From Owenia fusiformis (lineage: Eukaryota > Annelida > Polychaeta > Sabellida > Oweniidae), in assembly GCA_903813345.2 (NCBI GenBank), contig CAIIXF020000006.1, positions 10,542,348 through 10,606,347 on the forward strand: DNA of 64,000 nucleotides, in the 5' to 3' direction. This document shows, piece after piece, positions 51,001 through 62,983 of the stretch. The position numbers and the translations under genes were made by a program. Numbering within the stretch: position 1 is the stretch's first letter; each line of letters opens with the position of its first letter. A model generated the notes under the pieces. That model saw nothing but the letters and a program-made list of their open reading frames with translations. It had not been told where the DNA came from and made no database searches.

Positions 51001-54000
51001 ATAAAAAATCAGTATGTAACTTAAACATAACATCACTAGTTCAAAGTTGGCATGTTCTTGCAAATTGAAATCAATATTCAAAGAAATACCACTAACTCAC
51101 ATAAGTGGCACAATGTATTAGACTCACATGGTGATTCTTTCAATTTTGCTATTTTGACTACAAAAGGCTATTTTCCAAAATAAAGCAAAGGTAGGAGCAG
51201 GGATGTCGACATATAAACAAGTGAAAACATAAATAAGAAATATCAGAAAAGTGTATATTTACCTCAGGTATAAGGAAGAGAAGCCCCATCCCAGTGAGAA
51301 CCCCAATAGCCAGGGATACCATACCCATCAGTAGCATGGAGTAGATCTTGGGGTTGGCAATTCCAACAAAGAAAGCTCGTCCTAATAGACCAGACAAAAC
51401 AACTCCTGTCACGCATAGGAACCCATAACCCCATACTGAAAATAGAGATAAAATTTTCATTTACATGTTTATTAGTAACATAACACAGTTATAAAAAAGA
51501 AAGTCTGCATGAAACAATTTGGAAATTAGTATCAATTTTGCATTGTTTTTGGGGTAGGGGAATTATACCATGCTCCATTATGCAATTGTAGACCTCTCCA
51601 TATATAGGCTGAATACCCTTATAAACTAAATTTTATTGCTGACTATCATTTCACACACCCATCTATCATAGACAACATAGCACTTTTAAATTAATAAAAA
51701 TAAAATTAATCAGTTTATAAATGAGCTCGACATGACATACAGAGTGCAATTTGTGATTTCACATATAACTTCATTATTTAGTATTCATACACATAAGAAT
51801 GTCATATTGGGTTTTAATGCTTTAGCGGGAAACACCAATACAAAAAGGTAAGTAAATATAATATACTTGAAGGATTTTTATTAATAATTCAATTAAATAT
51901 TTGAAGAACATTTTCCGATATTTTCCAATAACTGCAATTTCCTATTTAACTAATGGCATAATTTTTTTTATTAAACGTGGAAAGAAACAAAGAAGGTGAG
52001 CAACTTGTCTTGATTTCAGTCTCCTTCAGACTTATAACATATTACATGTACCGTACATTGTACTCGCTCATTGAAACATGCCCAACTCCTCTGCCAGATA
52101 TTGAAAATCAAATGACTAAATTAAATAATTTCCTGTAATGCCCTTTTACAGATGAGTGGAAAGCCATTGTTGATATTAACAGCCCTAGTAGCATGCATCC
52201 TGTATGCAAACGCAAGTGATTGTAACTGGACAAATCGGGTAAAACAGAGGCGCAGGTGGTGCGACGATGAGACTGACAAAATCCTTCAACTAGCATCTAC
52301 CATCAGTGTAACTATTACACCTCCTACCACCCAGAGCACGACAGAGAGCACAACTGCTGGTTTAGCACCACTACAATGTTTATGTGGCCAGGATGGCTAC
52401 AAGTATATATCTAGTAGCTGTACATCCTGTGGACAAGATGTAAGTGATTTCATTTCAAGATGTCATTTTCGAGAAAATGGGCCTTAAATTAGACCATATT
52501 ATTGAGAGGTTGTCCAAAACTTGCCGAAATATATCTTTGGGGCCCCTTAGTAATCTCTACAGCTACCTGACTGAAGTGTAGTGATTAAGTTTCAAAAATG
52601 CAGATTATAGAAAACCCATTAGATACTCCTAAATTGAATTGAAAAATGTTCATATTTTGAGCTGTTGACTTCAGAAGGGTCTCCATGTACATGTTGATAG
52701 TTAAATTCGAATGTTACCTCTCTGCTAGGCTGGCTGTATAAAGGTCTATGATGAGAAGCGTGGAGATGAAGTGACGAGAGAAGAGGCTGAGGAAAGATGT
52801 AACTTTGATGGAGCACATCTTGTGCGCTGGACCAATGACCAATGTTTGGAAGATATAAAGACATTCCTCAAAGATCAAGGTATGAAATATCAAAAACTGT
52901 TGAAATTAAAGCATAATATTCTAATTAGTCTTATTCAAGGCCCTGCCTGTGACCCCCTTCCTACAGTGAGTGAAGTTCACAGGATGGGGGGAAGGGCAAG
53001 GGGGGGGGGGGTCAAAAGTCTTGATGGAATTTCTCTCGATCAGTATTGCTGTTGTGATCAAGCTGCTTCAATACTACATGCAAAGTGTAGTCTACTTTTT
53101 TATATTTAGGGTACCAAGGGAGAAAAGCAATACAATTCTGGTCATGTGGCGTAGATCCAGACATTACATTCAAAGGTTTTCCTGAACCACTGGGCTGTGG
53201 AGGTAAGAAAATAAGGCCTTTCATTTGAAGAGGAGTCTGTTTTTAGGTGATGAATCTGACCAAATGTGATTCATTCATTAAACGTCCAACAAGATGCTTC
53301 ACTTCATGAGATGAGAATGGCATGCCAATGGGGGGGGGGGAGGGACTAGGACATGGTTGGGTTGTCAGGTCAGGTTTAGCTGACATACATTCAACAAGAA
53401 TCTTCACTTTATGACATGTAGAGATGGAAATGGCATGCCAAGGGGGAGGGGGGGGGGGCTAGGACATGCTTGGTTGGTTATCAGGTCAGGTTTAGCTGAC
53501 ATACATTCAACAAATGCTTCACTTTATGACATGTAGAGATGGAAATGGCATGCCAAGGGGAGGGAGGGGGGGGGGGCTAGGACATGCTTGGTTGGTTATC
53601 AGGTCAGGTTAGCTGAATGAGCATCTCTTGCTGATTTCACACAAATAAAACCCATTTCCTAAATGTTTTCAGAGTAGACCCCATTTCATATAATATAATG
53701 TAATATAATAACATGCTTTCTTGCCTTCAGCAATGAGTTTCCCAATAATATCAATGAAAGGGATGAATACACACACTAAATTATAGACAATGAAATATAA
53801 TTGTTTTTTAGAATGTGAAGAAGGACCAGGTGGACCACCACCACGAAGACCAAAGTGTTATGCTTTTAGTTACACACCAAAGAAAAAGAAAACTGCAATT
53901 GTCAAAACAGATTGTAATAGAGGGAGGAACAGGTTCATTTGTCAAAGGATGTGTGCTTAAGAGAAATTTATTACTCCGAGATATCCTGTACTTATAATGT

Positions 54001-57000
54001 GTGATTCTCCGTAGTCTACAAAATACAATTTAATTTTAAAAGTACTCTTCTGTTTGTTCAACCCATCTTGGATTTCCAAGGTATGATATTTTCTATCCTC
54101 CTAAACAGGTGTCCAGAATCCGTACCTCCTTCTTCCCCCTGCTATAACCAATTTGGAAGTGCCCTATTAAACTGAATCATGTGATCTAATTATGCGCGAT
54201 GACTTATACACGATTCCTGTCGCAGTGTTGCAACAGCCATTCAGTTAATAATCGGGGAAATGCTAACTGCTTATCGCAGGGGGTTAAAAGAAAGAAGTAT
54301 TCTGGATTTTGAAGCCCTGTGATCGGAGGATGGATATTTTCATACCTTGGAATATCAGGCTAAAATTTCTGCCCAAAACCCTATAATTTTATATTTAATT
54401 AATATATTAATTATATTTAATCGTTTATATAAAATCGTTTATAGCGCCACCTGGAGGCCATGACAAATCATGTATAATCCTGTACTTTACAGGAACCGAG
54501 CGCTTTTTAGCGTATGCGCCCATCGGAGAGCCGACGAAATTAGAAAAAGGTTGTGTGATAAACGGTCCTGCTTTACGACCTATTTTCAAATCATTGAGTA
54601 TATTAGCCTCCACGGCTTCGCTATATGTTTGTGTTGATTTCCAATTTTTATGAATTCTTGGACCCCGAGGTCCTGTGTAGCCAAGATTAACTCCAAATGT
54701 ACCACCCTGTATTATATTATTTACAAATTCACGATCAGGATGAGATTTCAACTTATTTTCGAAATATATAACATTCAAAGGATTATAGGGACTTATCTCT
54801 GTCTTACTTTGAACAATCACATTTGGCGTATGGCAACAGGCCAACTTTGCAATTTTTGCAGACGTGTTTTCTAAAACAACGATTTCCGAAGGTACATTCT
54901 CCAGTTTGGAATTTGTTACAAATTTCTCCACTAATATTTCCTGTGCCTTTCGGTTTCTCATTTTTCTCCGCCGTCTCCACCTTATTCGTCTCGAGAAATG
55001 GACATTTAGACACTTGATGATCTCCTTTACACCTGTAACACTTAATGGCAACATGTTTGACTGCAGATGCGTCTAATATAGTGGTATATAAGAATGTATC
55101 CAAATTACCAAACGCAAATGATTTTGCGGCCCCTAATTTCAGTCTAAAACGGATGTCATATTGTGATACAGCTGACCATTGAAATTTCTTGTCGCATTCC
55201 TGAATGTGTGCTCTATATGTTCTCAGATCAGAATAGGCGCTGGGGTTGTGCTCCATAATAATCATTTCATAGACATTCCATGCTGTATTCCATGATAAAA
55301 ATGATTGTACTTGTGTTTGTTTGTTTTTCTTTTGTAATTTGAGTTGACCGTTATCCGAACATAATACTTGTTCATTTTGCCATTGATTGTCAACTGATTG
55401 ATGATGATATAGGTTTGTTGGGAGCAAATCCACCAAATTCACGTACTCACCAGCAATTATTTTATTGGTAACTTTAACTGGCACCCCCATTGTACAGCCT
55501 TCGTAGGAAACCCTATTATCGTTCACTGGTGGAATTGTATCAGGGGTTGGGTTGGATTGTTGAGGTGCATTTTGTGCTGTGGCCCCTTGTACTGTTGGAA
55601 CAACCCCCATATTAGGGTCAGGGAGGTTACGCTGTTGTATTATACCTTCCATTAATTCACGAAGGTTATCCTGACCTTCTTTCAGATTTGATGTTACCAT
55701 TGATAGGTTCGAAATTTGGTCATTCATTGTCATTATTGCATTAGTTATCCAAGACGCTGATGGTTGATTATCACTTACGATCCCTGATGACGTGTCAGTC
55801 GAATCTGGTGTTTCAATTTTTGACTGGGCGTTTCCCTCTGTCTGATAATTCGTACATTTCGGGCCATACGGTCCGTTATGTCCCCTGACCGTGTTACCAC
55901 AAGTGCTGCAACACCTTGGCTTAGCTCCTTGCGTTTCTATATCACTATTAGTATCCATTATACGGTTCTTCAAAAACTTCAAAAAAGCTTTACTCAACTA
56001 TGACTAAGTGTAAATCGAATGAACATACGCATGCGCTAATAATCAGTTATAGTAAGATAATAAAGATGTCGCTATGCTATTAAAAACTATTTACTTTGTA
56101 AATAATCATTAATTTGTCATAGATTGAGGATTCTGATGAATGAGATATCATCTTATCCAGCCTACATTATGCTAATATCTTATATATTAGGGAAATAGAA
56201 GCTGAGCAGTCAACCTCATTAGTAGTCAATTAAGGGCCAATAATTATAGTTTAAAAGGAGTCTGACCAATGAGATTTAAGAGTAAAATGAACAAATCATC
56301 TGATTGTGCGCTGGATTTAACGTGCACTGCTGGATTTAACATGTACCAATCAGATTGAAAATCAAACTGGGAAATGAGTACATGTATGTGTTCAACCAGG
56401 TAGACTTCAAATTTAAAACTTATATGATCATGAACACATTCAATAAATCAAATGATAAGAATTGAATACTGATATTCATTATACATGTACTAGGTTTAAC
56501 CCTCAGCAAATTATGTGAAAAGATACAAAAGTTAGACGTGCATTAAACACAACTGAACGAGGCATTTTATAATTGATAATTTCCAAGAATACAGTGACAA
56601 GAAAAATGAATAATAATATTTATAGGAATAAAATATTATGAATTAATTCAAAACTATTTCTGAGTGGTTTCTTCCATCTCTTGTGCTTTTTTATTATTCA
56701 TATTTTGCAATTAGCATTTTTCTCCATTAAAATGTCTTATCGCTCGCTGTAAAGGGAAATGTATGATTGTATGTTAATGTCATAAAATATAGTCAGCAAT
56801 GAAATTCAAGAAATGTTGCATGTAAGTTTTATCGTATAATATTGTCAACAGCTGGAAGGCAGCGTCATCTCACTTTGCTTGTCTGCACATTTCCGGCCAG
56901 ACAAAATGCTCGACTTGATTTGAAAACAATCATAACAGGTGTTTGTTTTTACAAAAATTGTAAATGTCAATGATCATGCTTTCTTTGACTTGATTTAATT

Positions 57001-60000
57001 CATGGTCTCTTATGAAATATTTCTTTTTAATAGGTTTTCCACATGTTACAATTTTCAGAATTAAAGACCAGCCATTCTGAATGCTAAACCTGATGTAAAT
57101 AAGGATGGATCAAAAACAAGTTTTCTAAATATTCAAGTCAAGGATTACTGAAATGGCTGAGTTCAATGATCAAAAGTTATCATAATTTCACATTAAGTAA
57201 CATTTAAATGCAATGTAAAATGTGTGCCATTTGTCATAATATATCTGGCTGCTATATTTTGGACCTAATAAATATATCAAAATATAAATATGTAATATGA
57301 TAAGTAATATAACATGAAAATCAAAAAACATAAATACAGTAAAACCCTCTAGTTACACAGTTGGGACAAGCTAAAAGTGTTCATATATTAAGAGGTGTTC
57401 GAATTTAGAGCTTCTAAGTAATAACACGTAAGTCGATGGGTCATCGAAAACCAGAGACCACAAAGTGTTTCCTTTTTACAGTTTACACTTTACTTCTATA
57501 TCAAATTAAATTCTCAATTTGGAAAGTATCATTGTTTCAGCTTCAATTCTTTCAATTATTAAAGGCCCACTTTGCGTATTTTCAACATTTTGTGGCGAAA
57601 TAAAGTTCTACGTTTTAATTTCATAGTATTTCCAATGGATTTATAAGTACTTTATCTTTCATTTGACACCAAAAACAGGCCACAAGTTTTCATCAATGTC
57701 AGTGAAAGATGGTGAAGTTGTTTGTATTACATGATACAGTAATTTTTATAGAAGTGTCGCCATCTTATAAATCAAAAGTAATTTAAAACATGCACTTTGT
57801 CAAAAATGTGCATGCACTTCTAATGATATCTGAACTTTAAATGCCGTTTTTACGTGATTTATTTTTTCCTTGGTTTAATATTACTGCAAATGAAACTTTG
57901 TATCATATTTAATAAGTGTGTGAGTAACATGTTTCAATGATTAATTTTTCCTTTTTTTCTTCTTTAAGCATAGTTGGGCTTTAAAGGAATGAGTGAGGCC
58001 TTCAAAATGACAACTTGAAATGGTTTAGTGGATTGTCTAGTAATTACAAAATCAAAACATATAATGAGTGCAAACCTTTGAGATGGCCCCTAAGATTTAA
58101 TAACACTCACCACATCTTTCTATCTTCAACTAGAAAGAAGCTAAGAGAAGATCAAGAGTTTTCATTACTGTACCCAGTAGGGTATCATACCTTCTGCTGG
58201 TGGGGCTTTAATCTTGTGCCCCTCCTCTTTCTGCTCCTGTACATGGCACTTTGGGTTGCGCAGCTGGTAGACCAGCAATGGGGACATTTTGGAGAAGAAC
58301 TGTTCTCCAATCGTCTCATTCTTGGTCAGATCATACAGCTGCCAGATCTCACCTGTTGTTAGGCACTACAACAAAAGGAACATGTAAGGAATCATCATAT
58401 AGCCAGCTATACTAGTCTGATTGATCCTACAATTTAGGTGTAGGGAAAGTTTCATTCACTTTTTCATTCACAAGATTTATTTGAAGATTTATAAATTAAA
58501 TTACATCTGTCCCTATTCCTCCATTAGTTTTAGATATAATATTAAAGATGCAATGATCCATGAGACATACTTTTGATGTTTTGGGGATTGTAGGCAACCT
58601 ACTGATTGTTTGCATGTAATTTTGATTCAATCTTTACTTCACCATCTCTGAATGATGTAAAAGGAGATAAATCTAGCATGGTCCTTATGAGAATAGAACT
58701 GATTTCCAAAATGGTCTCTGTTTGTCAGTATGACTTCATAGCCCAGTTGATATTTATTTTGGTTGGCCGAAACAAACAATTCAAACCAGCTCATGCAGAT
58801 AGAATGCCATCTTTTCATAGAAAGCTCATAATATTTATGTCTTCCAGGTCATATTTTTGTAATGCTTAGATAAACAAACTTCCAAAAGTTGCAAACAATA
58901 ATTTCAGCAATATATCATATTGAAACATGACATCAAGCAAACAGGATGTTGCAGTTTTATGAATTACTTTAACCTTTAGCAGACCACGGGCGCCCGCATC
59001 CGCCCATTCAAAATTACCGCCAGAATCCACCGGCGGATCCGGACGACACAAATCTAACTTTTGAAAACTTTACTTTTTCCCGCCGTTCTTATGATCCAAT
59101 TAGATTGCCCGATTTATTCAGTCCTTAGTAGGTGACTTCCTGTTGACCTAGAAATGGCGATGTTTCGAAAAATATTTCCTAATTCAACAATTTAAACAGT
59201 GTCTAAGTCGTTTTTAGTGAACAAATCGTACAAAATGACGGCCAAATACGATCACAACGAAAATGTGGAGGAAATGGATTGCGATTTCGAGCTCTTTAGG
59301 CTCTTGGAAGCCGATAATGGTCATCGAAAATAGAAACTAGAATATTTTCTGAACTGAAAAGAAGAACATTCGATCGCTGCAAATTCAGTTTTGGATTCTG
59401 ACCAGACGTTGAATCTCCCGAGGGGCGAAACGGCGGATTCCGGAGGAGTATTCATGGTATATTTATGCCCAGTCGTGTTTATGTACAAAAAAAATTCATG
59501 AGAACATTTTTCTCATGAGCCACGCTAGTGTATCTTCCCTTTGTGAAAATTTTATCCAGATTCATTCAGTAGTTATTGAGATATTAATTATTCAGTCCAG
59601 GCATATCATTTTTGAAAAATAAGTCGGATGCGTGGGATATATTTGCTGAAATAAGTCAGAGTGCAGAAGGTTAAACAACACGTTTTCACAGAAATTCGGA
59701 AGGTTGTTACATTTTGTTTTTCCTATAAAACAAATCATTAAAATCAGGCTAAAGTAATGATAACTAGACTTTGGAAATTGAACGAAGTTCAATTTCAGAC
59801 TCCAGATCTAGACTTTTTTTTAGCCGAGTCATCCAGAATAAGCTGAGTCATCCAAAATAAGCTGAGTCATCCAGAAAAAGATGGATGGATAAAATAGGAA
59901 GGTAGGATAGGATAGAATGGGAAGGAACGATAGGATAGGATAAGAAAGAAGGATAGGATAGAACAGAATAGGAAGAAAGGATATGATAGGAGAGGATAGG

Positions 60001-61636
60001 AAGGATAGGAAGGAAATGATACGAAGGAAGGATAGATAGGAAGGAAAGGATAGGATAGGGTAAGATCAGATAGCAAGGATGGATGAATTTTTCAATATTT
60101 TGTTCTCTACTCTTGACTTTCTATCAGGATACCATCAGATCGATTTTCCGAAATTTCAAAACGCCATAACTTCCGAACCAGGAGTCAAATCGAAATTTGA
60201 TTTAAAGATTCGGATTCCTGACAAAATTCTACCCCTAATTCATAACTCATACGTTAAATTTGGCAAATTTTTATTTTGACCTACTTTTCGGACACGCCAT
60301 AACTTCTGAACCGGAAGTCGGATCGAAATTTGGTTTGTAGATTCGGATTCCTGAGAAAATTCTATACTTACTGCATAACTCAAACGTTAAATTTGGAGAA
60401 TTTTTTATTTTAACCTACTTTTTGGACACCATATCTCAAAAGTGGGGCAAAATACTTCCTGACGGCAAAAGGCTAACACTATTAGCACACTCTTGTCTAC
60501 ATGTATACAAAGTTTCGAAGAATATAATTAATCTGTAGTGTCAGAATCGCAAAAATAAGGAAAAACCTTGAATTTGACCTAGATTTTGACCTAGGCATTT
60601 TGGGGTCCAAATTTTGAAGCTAGATGGCTTTTGAGGTCCAATTTTTTTAAAAGCTATCATTATATTAAGCTGAACTCAGTCTATATTTCGTATTTTTCAC
60701 TTCAAAAAATATTTTTTCCCATTGACTTAACATGGGCACCAAATTTAGCGATTTTTGAGCTTTCAAAACGCCATAACTTCTGAACCGGAAGTCCAATCCA
60801 AATTTGGTTTTCAGATTCGGAATCCTGAGAAAATTTCCTATAAGACTAATATCCTGGACATATGATTCGGAGAATTTTTTTTTGGACCTCGTCTTTGGAC
60901 ACTGATATCTCGAAATCAGTTCGAGATATCAAAAATCTAAATCGTGTTTCTTGATACTACTTTTTTATGAGGAACACAATGAAAAAAACCCGGATCGAAA
61001 ATATTGAAGGACGACTGAGAAAATCGAAAAAAGTGACAAAGTACTGGATTTGACCTAGTTCTTGACCTTTGACCTAGATAAAAATTTGACCCAATTTCCC
61101 ACCAACTAGATACTGAACCTAAATATACTGTATTATGATCTTTACTGGATACCTTATAGTTATTGAAAAAACTCTTAAAGAAAAATAATAAGAAGAAGAA
61201 GAATACTGGCAAAAACAATAGACTCCAGATTGACATCTGGAGTCTAATAAAAAGGAAGTGTCAAAAGGTTAAATATGGAACTCGAAAATTCTCGAAAAGG
61301 TACATATTCAGGGACAACTGTTTTACTAATAGCACCTACCTGATCTTGTACACATGTTGCATTAGCAGCCCACATTCCAACCGAGACATTACATATCTGC
61401 CAGACACTCAAGCCATCAGCTTCATCCAATGGCTGTATCTCATGCTTCAGATCTTTCATCAATGTTGCAAACTGACCGTACCCCAACTTTGATTCAGTTC
61501 CATATTTCTCCATTATCTCTGCAGTGAAATATTCTGAGATCCCTTCTGTGTTAATATTGACTTTGGATGTCCCAGTTTGTATTATAAGACATAATGTCAG
61601 AAATAGTGAAATTATTATGTATTTCTGCGGACACAT
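48014..61636 (-). CDS. SLC39A14-like: ZIP family zinc/metal transporter C (SLC39A8/A14-like), 8 exons
   Basis: Exons, 5' to 3': 61340-61636, 58191-58365, 51263-51435, 50552-50680, 49451-49612, 48906-49116, 48339-48526, 48014-48160. The joined frame is 493 residues plus TGA. The signal peptide is hydrophobic (YIIISLFLTLCLIIQTG). The ectodomain has NVS, NAT and NET sites and a CLTTGEIWQLYD segment at the place of the paralogs' CLTAA. VWGYG opens TM1. The TM3-TM4 loop is 54 residues. TM4 has HNFVDG (H347, N348, D351); TM5 has EHVPHK (E376, H377, H380, K381). Intron phases equal those of A and B, which supports the two distant 5' exons. Introns 1 and 2 are very long: intron 2 (about 6.75 kb) contains an opposite-strand lectin gene and a retrotransposon fragment, and intron 1 (about 3 kb) contains a piggyBac-like MITE and the inverted AGACTCCAGAT element. 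C is the most diverged of the three. Confidence 0.92.
52152..53960 (+). CDS. Secreted C-type-lectin-like protein, four exons, nested in ZIP C intron 2
   Basis: Exons 52152-52439, 52729-52879, 53110-53202 and 53812-53960 join in frame to 226 residues and a TAA stop. A signal peptide (MSGKPLLILTALVACILYA) is followed by a Cys/Arg-rich stretch, a Thr/Ser-rich linker (about 50-70), a CLCGQ..C..C segment, then a domain that reads as a divergent CTLD: GCIKVYDEK, EEAEERCNFDGAHLVRW, FWSCGVDP, CYAFSY and the closing RNRFICQ. The usual EPN/QPD and WND calcium-sugar motifs are absent, so sugar binding is doubtful. A CAG sits directly before the ATG, so an upstream 5'UTR exon is possible. The gene runs opposite to its host ZIP gene. 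Likely an extracellular recognition or matrix protein; the ligand is unknown. Confidence 0.85.
53280..53626 (+). repeat. ~120-bp tandem repeat with poly-G, about three copies
   Basis: Within intron 3 of the lectin gene, GAAATGGCATGCCAA, a G-run of 8-10 and CAGGTCAGGTT(T)AGCTGA recur three times. Another G-run lies in intron 2 at about 52998-53011. G-rich runs on the sense strand could form quadruplexes. Confidence 0.85.
54063..54360. mobile_element. Short TIR element beside the DIRS fragment
   Basis: TTCCAAGGTATGATATTTTC (about 54074) faces an inverted GATATTTTCATACCTTGGAA near 54333-54352. TATCCTCC and CCAGAAT words continue the inverted match for about 50 bases. It is about 290 bases, with no coding capacity. 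Confidence 0.65.
54425..55997 (-). mobile_element. Truncated DIRS-type (tyrosine recombinase) retrotransposon
   Basis: Two overlapping frames are intact on the minus strand. The gag-like ORF (54804-55997, 397 residues) has an N-terminal CCSTCGN..C zinc motif, a knuckle CYRCKGDHQVSKC, and a CCCH finger (CNKFQTGECTFGNRCFRKH). The second ORF (54425-55054, 209 residues) overlaps it by about 250 bases in another frame and carries the reverse transcriptase start: GPRGPRIHKN, GPFITQPFSNFVGSPMGAY and the IHDLSWPPG motif. It stops just after INDFI, before the catalytic YxDD. RNase H, methyltransferase and tyrosine recombinase are missing, so the copy cannot be autonomous. It lies in ZIP C intron 2, in the same orientation as ZIP C. 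Confidence 0.82.
56040..58190. other. Remaining ZIP C intron 2, AT-rich
   Basis: No exon or clear element was found between the DIRS fragment and ZIP C exon 2. At about 56356 the words AAAATCAAACTGGGAAA and GAGTA recur from 13507 in the MOB2 intron. Confidence 0.5.
58973..59670 (+). mobile_element. piggyBac-like non-autonomous element (698 bp)
   Basis: TTAA flanks both ends (58969-58972 and 59671-59674). The ends CCTTTAGCAGACC and, reversed, CCTTCTGCACTCTGAC form a short imperfect inverted repeat of piggyBac type. The interior is more GC-rich than its surroundings. A short frame at 59235-59333 (start MTAKYDHNE, then VEEMDCDFELFRLLEAD) resembles the acidic N-terminus of a transposase and stops after 32 codons, so it looks like an internally deleted copy. 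It lies in ZIP C intron 1. Confidence 0.7.
59762..61252 (-). mobile_element. AGACTCCAGAT-end repeat element, copy 2 (inverted)
   Basis: Reverse-complement counterpart of 9711-11340. It starts with CTAGACTTTGGAAATTGAAC and AGACTCCAGATCTAGAC, has three GAGTCATCCA(G/A)AATAAGC repeats, then the AGGATAGGAA purine tract, the ATAACTTC(C/T)GAACC blocks, and the closing AGACTCCAGATTGACATCTGG hairpin. It lies in ZIP C intron 1, just downstream of exon 1. Fewer internal blocks make it about 140 bases shorter. Confidence 0.75.
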
Positions 61637-62983
61637 CTTGTGTATATTCTTAGTCTTGTCTTGTGTTATTTTTGTTATTCAACTGCACCCTGATATGAGA
61701 ACAAACAAATAGTGAAAAATACGAGATTCTAAATGTTGACCTGCTTAGATAAGCTTGTGTATGTTGTATACTTTTGTCTACTCTAGAAATGATAGAGTAA
61801 TTCTTATCTGTTTTTGTGTTATTATTTCAAGTTTCCACTTCCTTTTTAATAAGAATACTTGTGTCAGTCCGAATTTGCTAGAGCGTTTCAAAGTAGATTT
61901 CTTGTTTGTTCAGTTTCTGAAAATATAAAAGTATTTCTATTAATTCTATTGAAGCAATTTATATACAGGTTTTAATAATTCATATTTTCTAATAATCATG
62001 TTTAAATTTCTTTTGATTTGGTCAAGTATATTTACCTGATCAATATATATACAAAATATATGAATTATTTTTCTACACATATCAGAATTAAGATGTGTCA
62101 CTAACAGCTGTAAAGTACTTGTCAATCTTGAACAAGATTATTAATGCAATAACAGAATGGAAGTGGCAAAACTTACCAGAACCTAAAACAAAAACCCCTT
62201 TAAACCATCAGTTTTGAGTCTTACTTTTATTCATCATCATTACTTCATACATTTTATTTGAACTCAATGATCTTATTACATATATGGGTCTCCTAAGTGC
62301 TTTATAAACTTGTAATATTATCAAAATATTAAATCACTTAACATTTACCTAAATATTATTAAACTAGACCAGCCAAGCAAAACAAATCTTTGTAAACTGT
62401 CCTAAGAGGGGGGGGGAAACCCCAGGGTTCAAAGATGACATACGCTTATAATGTAAATCTGTATTGAGATGACATCGTCGCTGATTGGTTTAGCGAGTCG
62501 ATCGTTGATTGGTTTAAAACTAGGTCAATTTGAAAACTTTGAAAACCAAGATGGAGGGAAGTATAAATATACGTACTTCCGGGAAAGGAGGTGCGCGAAG
62601 GAGGAAATCGTATGTCATCAATTGAATCATGGGGTTTTCCCTCCTCTTACTGTCCTTATACTGTGCACACATGGTGGTAACATGGCCAAGTTATTTTTGG
62701 CAAGGTTAACAAAACATAATATGCTACTATATAAATTATAAAATTGACTACAGCCAAACGCAATTGATTACTTTTCATTTATCATAATTATCTCACTAAA
62801 TCACATAGTATATATTAAATAATCAATGTTTTTATATAATAGGCAAAACATATTGTGGAGGATTTAGTTCAAGAAGATTTTACTCCAAGAAAACATAATA
62901 CAGTTGTATTTTCATTATTTTGTTTCTTATTTTAAATTTCTCAGTTTTTTTTTACAGAAATCTAACAGAAGTCCAAAAATGAG
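61637..62983. other. Upstream flank of ZIP C
   Basis: No exon was seen. It contains a poly-G run (about 62407-62416) and the promoter-like cluster at 62480-62600. The 90-residue frame 62469-62741 has no family similarity. Confidence 0.45.
62480..62600. promoter_or_regulatory. CCAAT/TATA/ETS-like cluster upstream of ZIP C
   Basis: Two GATTGGTTTA boxes (reverse CCAAT) lie 27 bases apart (about 62482 and 62508). They are followed by TATAAATATA (about 62562) and ACTTCCGG (ETS-like). The local sequence is less AT-rich than around it. It is about 850 bases upstream of the ZIP C start codon and could also fire on the plus strand, where I see no gene. Confidence 0.3.
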
